Positions 6,278-6,661 of a stretch of DNA of 6,661 nt are shown here, in pieces. The notes under the pieces are model-generated. The model ran no database searches and was not told the origin of the DNA. It saw nothing but the letters and a program-made list of their open reading frames with translations. The DNA is from Sulfurovum sp. (GTDB taxonomy: Bacteria; Campylobacterota; Campylobacteria; Campylobacterales; Sulfurovaceae). Position 1 is the first letter of the stretch. The number at the start of each line of letters is the position of its first letter. The stretch is taken from the NCBI GenBank assembly GCA_024763575.1, contig JANTFF010000039.1, forward strand, positions 1 to 6,661. Reading direction: 5' to 3'. The translations under genes and the position numbers were made by a program.

Positions 6278-6661
6278 TAAAGTTTTGGAAAAAAAGAGTT
6301 AAAAGTAGTATATTAACCGAACACCTAGAGTATGATAAGGAATTAACAGATATTCAAAAAGAGCTAAAAAGCCTTATATCTAAAAAATTTGCTTCATCTT
6401 TATCTATTAGAATGGTTGATAGTGGAAGTTGTAATGCGTGTGAGAGTGAATGTAATGCTTTGAGTAATCCCTATTATAATTTAGATAGATTGGGTATCTC
6501 CTTTGTAGCAAGTCCTAGACATGCTGATGTACTATTGGTTAGTGGAGTCAATACTTTTAATATGCACCCCCACCTACTAGATGCTTATGCTCAAATGCCT
6601 AGTCCTAAATATCTTATTACTTTAGGAGATTGTCCTATTATGAGTGATAATGTTTTTGATG
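6274..6661 (+). CDS. hyfI: HyfI-like small subunit (NuoB family), partial at window end
   Basis: The first 129 residues of a NuoB/HycG-family iron-sulfur protein are visible; the 3' end lies outside the window. After a basic, charged N-terminal region (1-40) comes MVDSGSCNACESE, with Cys53 and Cys56 as the first two ligands of a [4Fe-4S] cluster like N2 of complex I. LGISFVASPRHADVLLVSG (73-91) is the conserved core of the family. Cys120 in LGDCPIMSDNVF matches the third ligand; the fourth, normally in a downstream CP motif, would lie past the window. An additional Cys60 follows the CNAC motif. The usual GPVTRQM segment reads GVNTFNM (91-97), losing its Arg. The start overlaps the hyfG stop as ATGA. 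The role would be passing electrons to the interface with HyfG. No HyfH-like ferredoxin gene separates it from hyfG, unlike E. coli. Confidence 0.9.
   Translation, partial: MIKFWKKRVKSSILTEHLEYDKELTDIQKELKSLISKKFASSLSIRMVDSGSCNACESECNALSNPYYNLDRLGISFVASPRHADVLLVSGVNTFNMHPHLLDAYAQMPSPKYLITLGDCPIMSDNVFD

Larger units (their letters stand above)
99..6661 (+). other. Operon hyfB-C-E-F-G-I, energy-converting complex
   Basis: Six genes on one strand overlap or abut (4, 0, 4, 8 and 4 nt), each with a Shine-Dalgarno in the end of the previous gene, and no promoter or terminator is apparent between them. They supply two antiporter-type subunits, NuoH- and NuoK-like junction subunits, and the NuoCD- and NuoB-like arm. 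Compared with the E. coli hyfABCDEFGHI order, hyfA, hyfD and hyfH are missing from their usual places. The operon continues beyond the window. Joint transcription is inferred from spacing. Confidence 0.85.

Noticed and set aside
99..6661. Reading the operon as an ordinary respiratory complex I (nuo) operon
   Set aside because: The WACGY tail of HyfB, the AENGRLPIDNPETHLE loop of HyfC, the long HyfE form and the fused short NuoCD-like subunit are Hyf-type, and the nuo gene order is different.

Overview
The window carries one tightly packed, plus-strand operon for a membrane-bound, complex I-like complex of the group 4 [NiFe]-hydrogenase (Hyf/Hyc) lineage. The DNA is strongly AT-rich, and the gene style (short AT-rich leader, AGGAG-type ribosome binding sites, ATGA overlaps, Hyf-type subunits) fits a Campylobacterota bacterium of the Sulfurovum/Sulfurimonas/Arcobacter kind. 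That assignment is a judgement by eye, not a proven one.

Layout: 1-98 is an AT-rich leader with possible promoter and operator sequences. It is followed by hyfB (99-1988, NuoL-like ion-translocating subunit), hyfC (1985-2905, NuoH-like membrane anchor), hyfE (2906-3496, NuoK-like), hyfF (3493-4911, NuoM/N-like antiporter subunit), hyfG (4904-6277, fused NuoC/NuoD-like large subunit) and hyfI (6274 to beyond the window end, NuoB-like small subunit with an N2-type iron-sulfur site). Successive genes overlap by 4, 0, 4, 8 and 4 nt, so translation is probably coupled through the whole set. No RNA gene, mobile element, CRISPR array or terminator was seen.

Working together, hyfG and hyfI would form the cytoplasmic electron-transfer arm, hyfC and hyfE the junction, and hyfB and hyfF the ion pumps.

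The main point of interest is that the large subunit is not a hydrogenase by sequence. The first nickel-binding motif (RxCGxC) is replaced by a shortened RISGNES segment, and the C-terminal DPCxxC motif is replaced by a DLSYAG tail. The protein stops there, with no extension for a maturation protease to remove. The tyrosine that complex I uses at the same site is also not apparent. The reading frames are intact and the iron-sulfur cysteines of the small subunit are kept, so this looks like a working complex with a different, unknown substrate. It resembles what the literature calls Ehr (energy-converting hydrogenase-related) complexes. The ferredoxin-like subunits HyfA and HyfH and the extra antiporter HyfD are absent from their usual positions, so the electron partner is also unknown.
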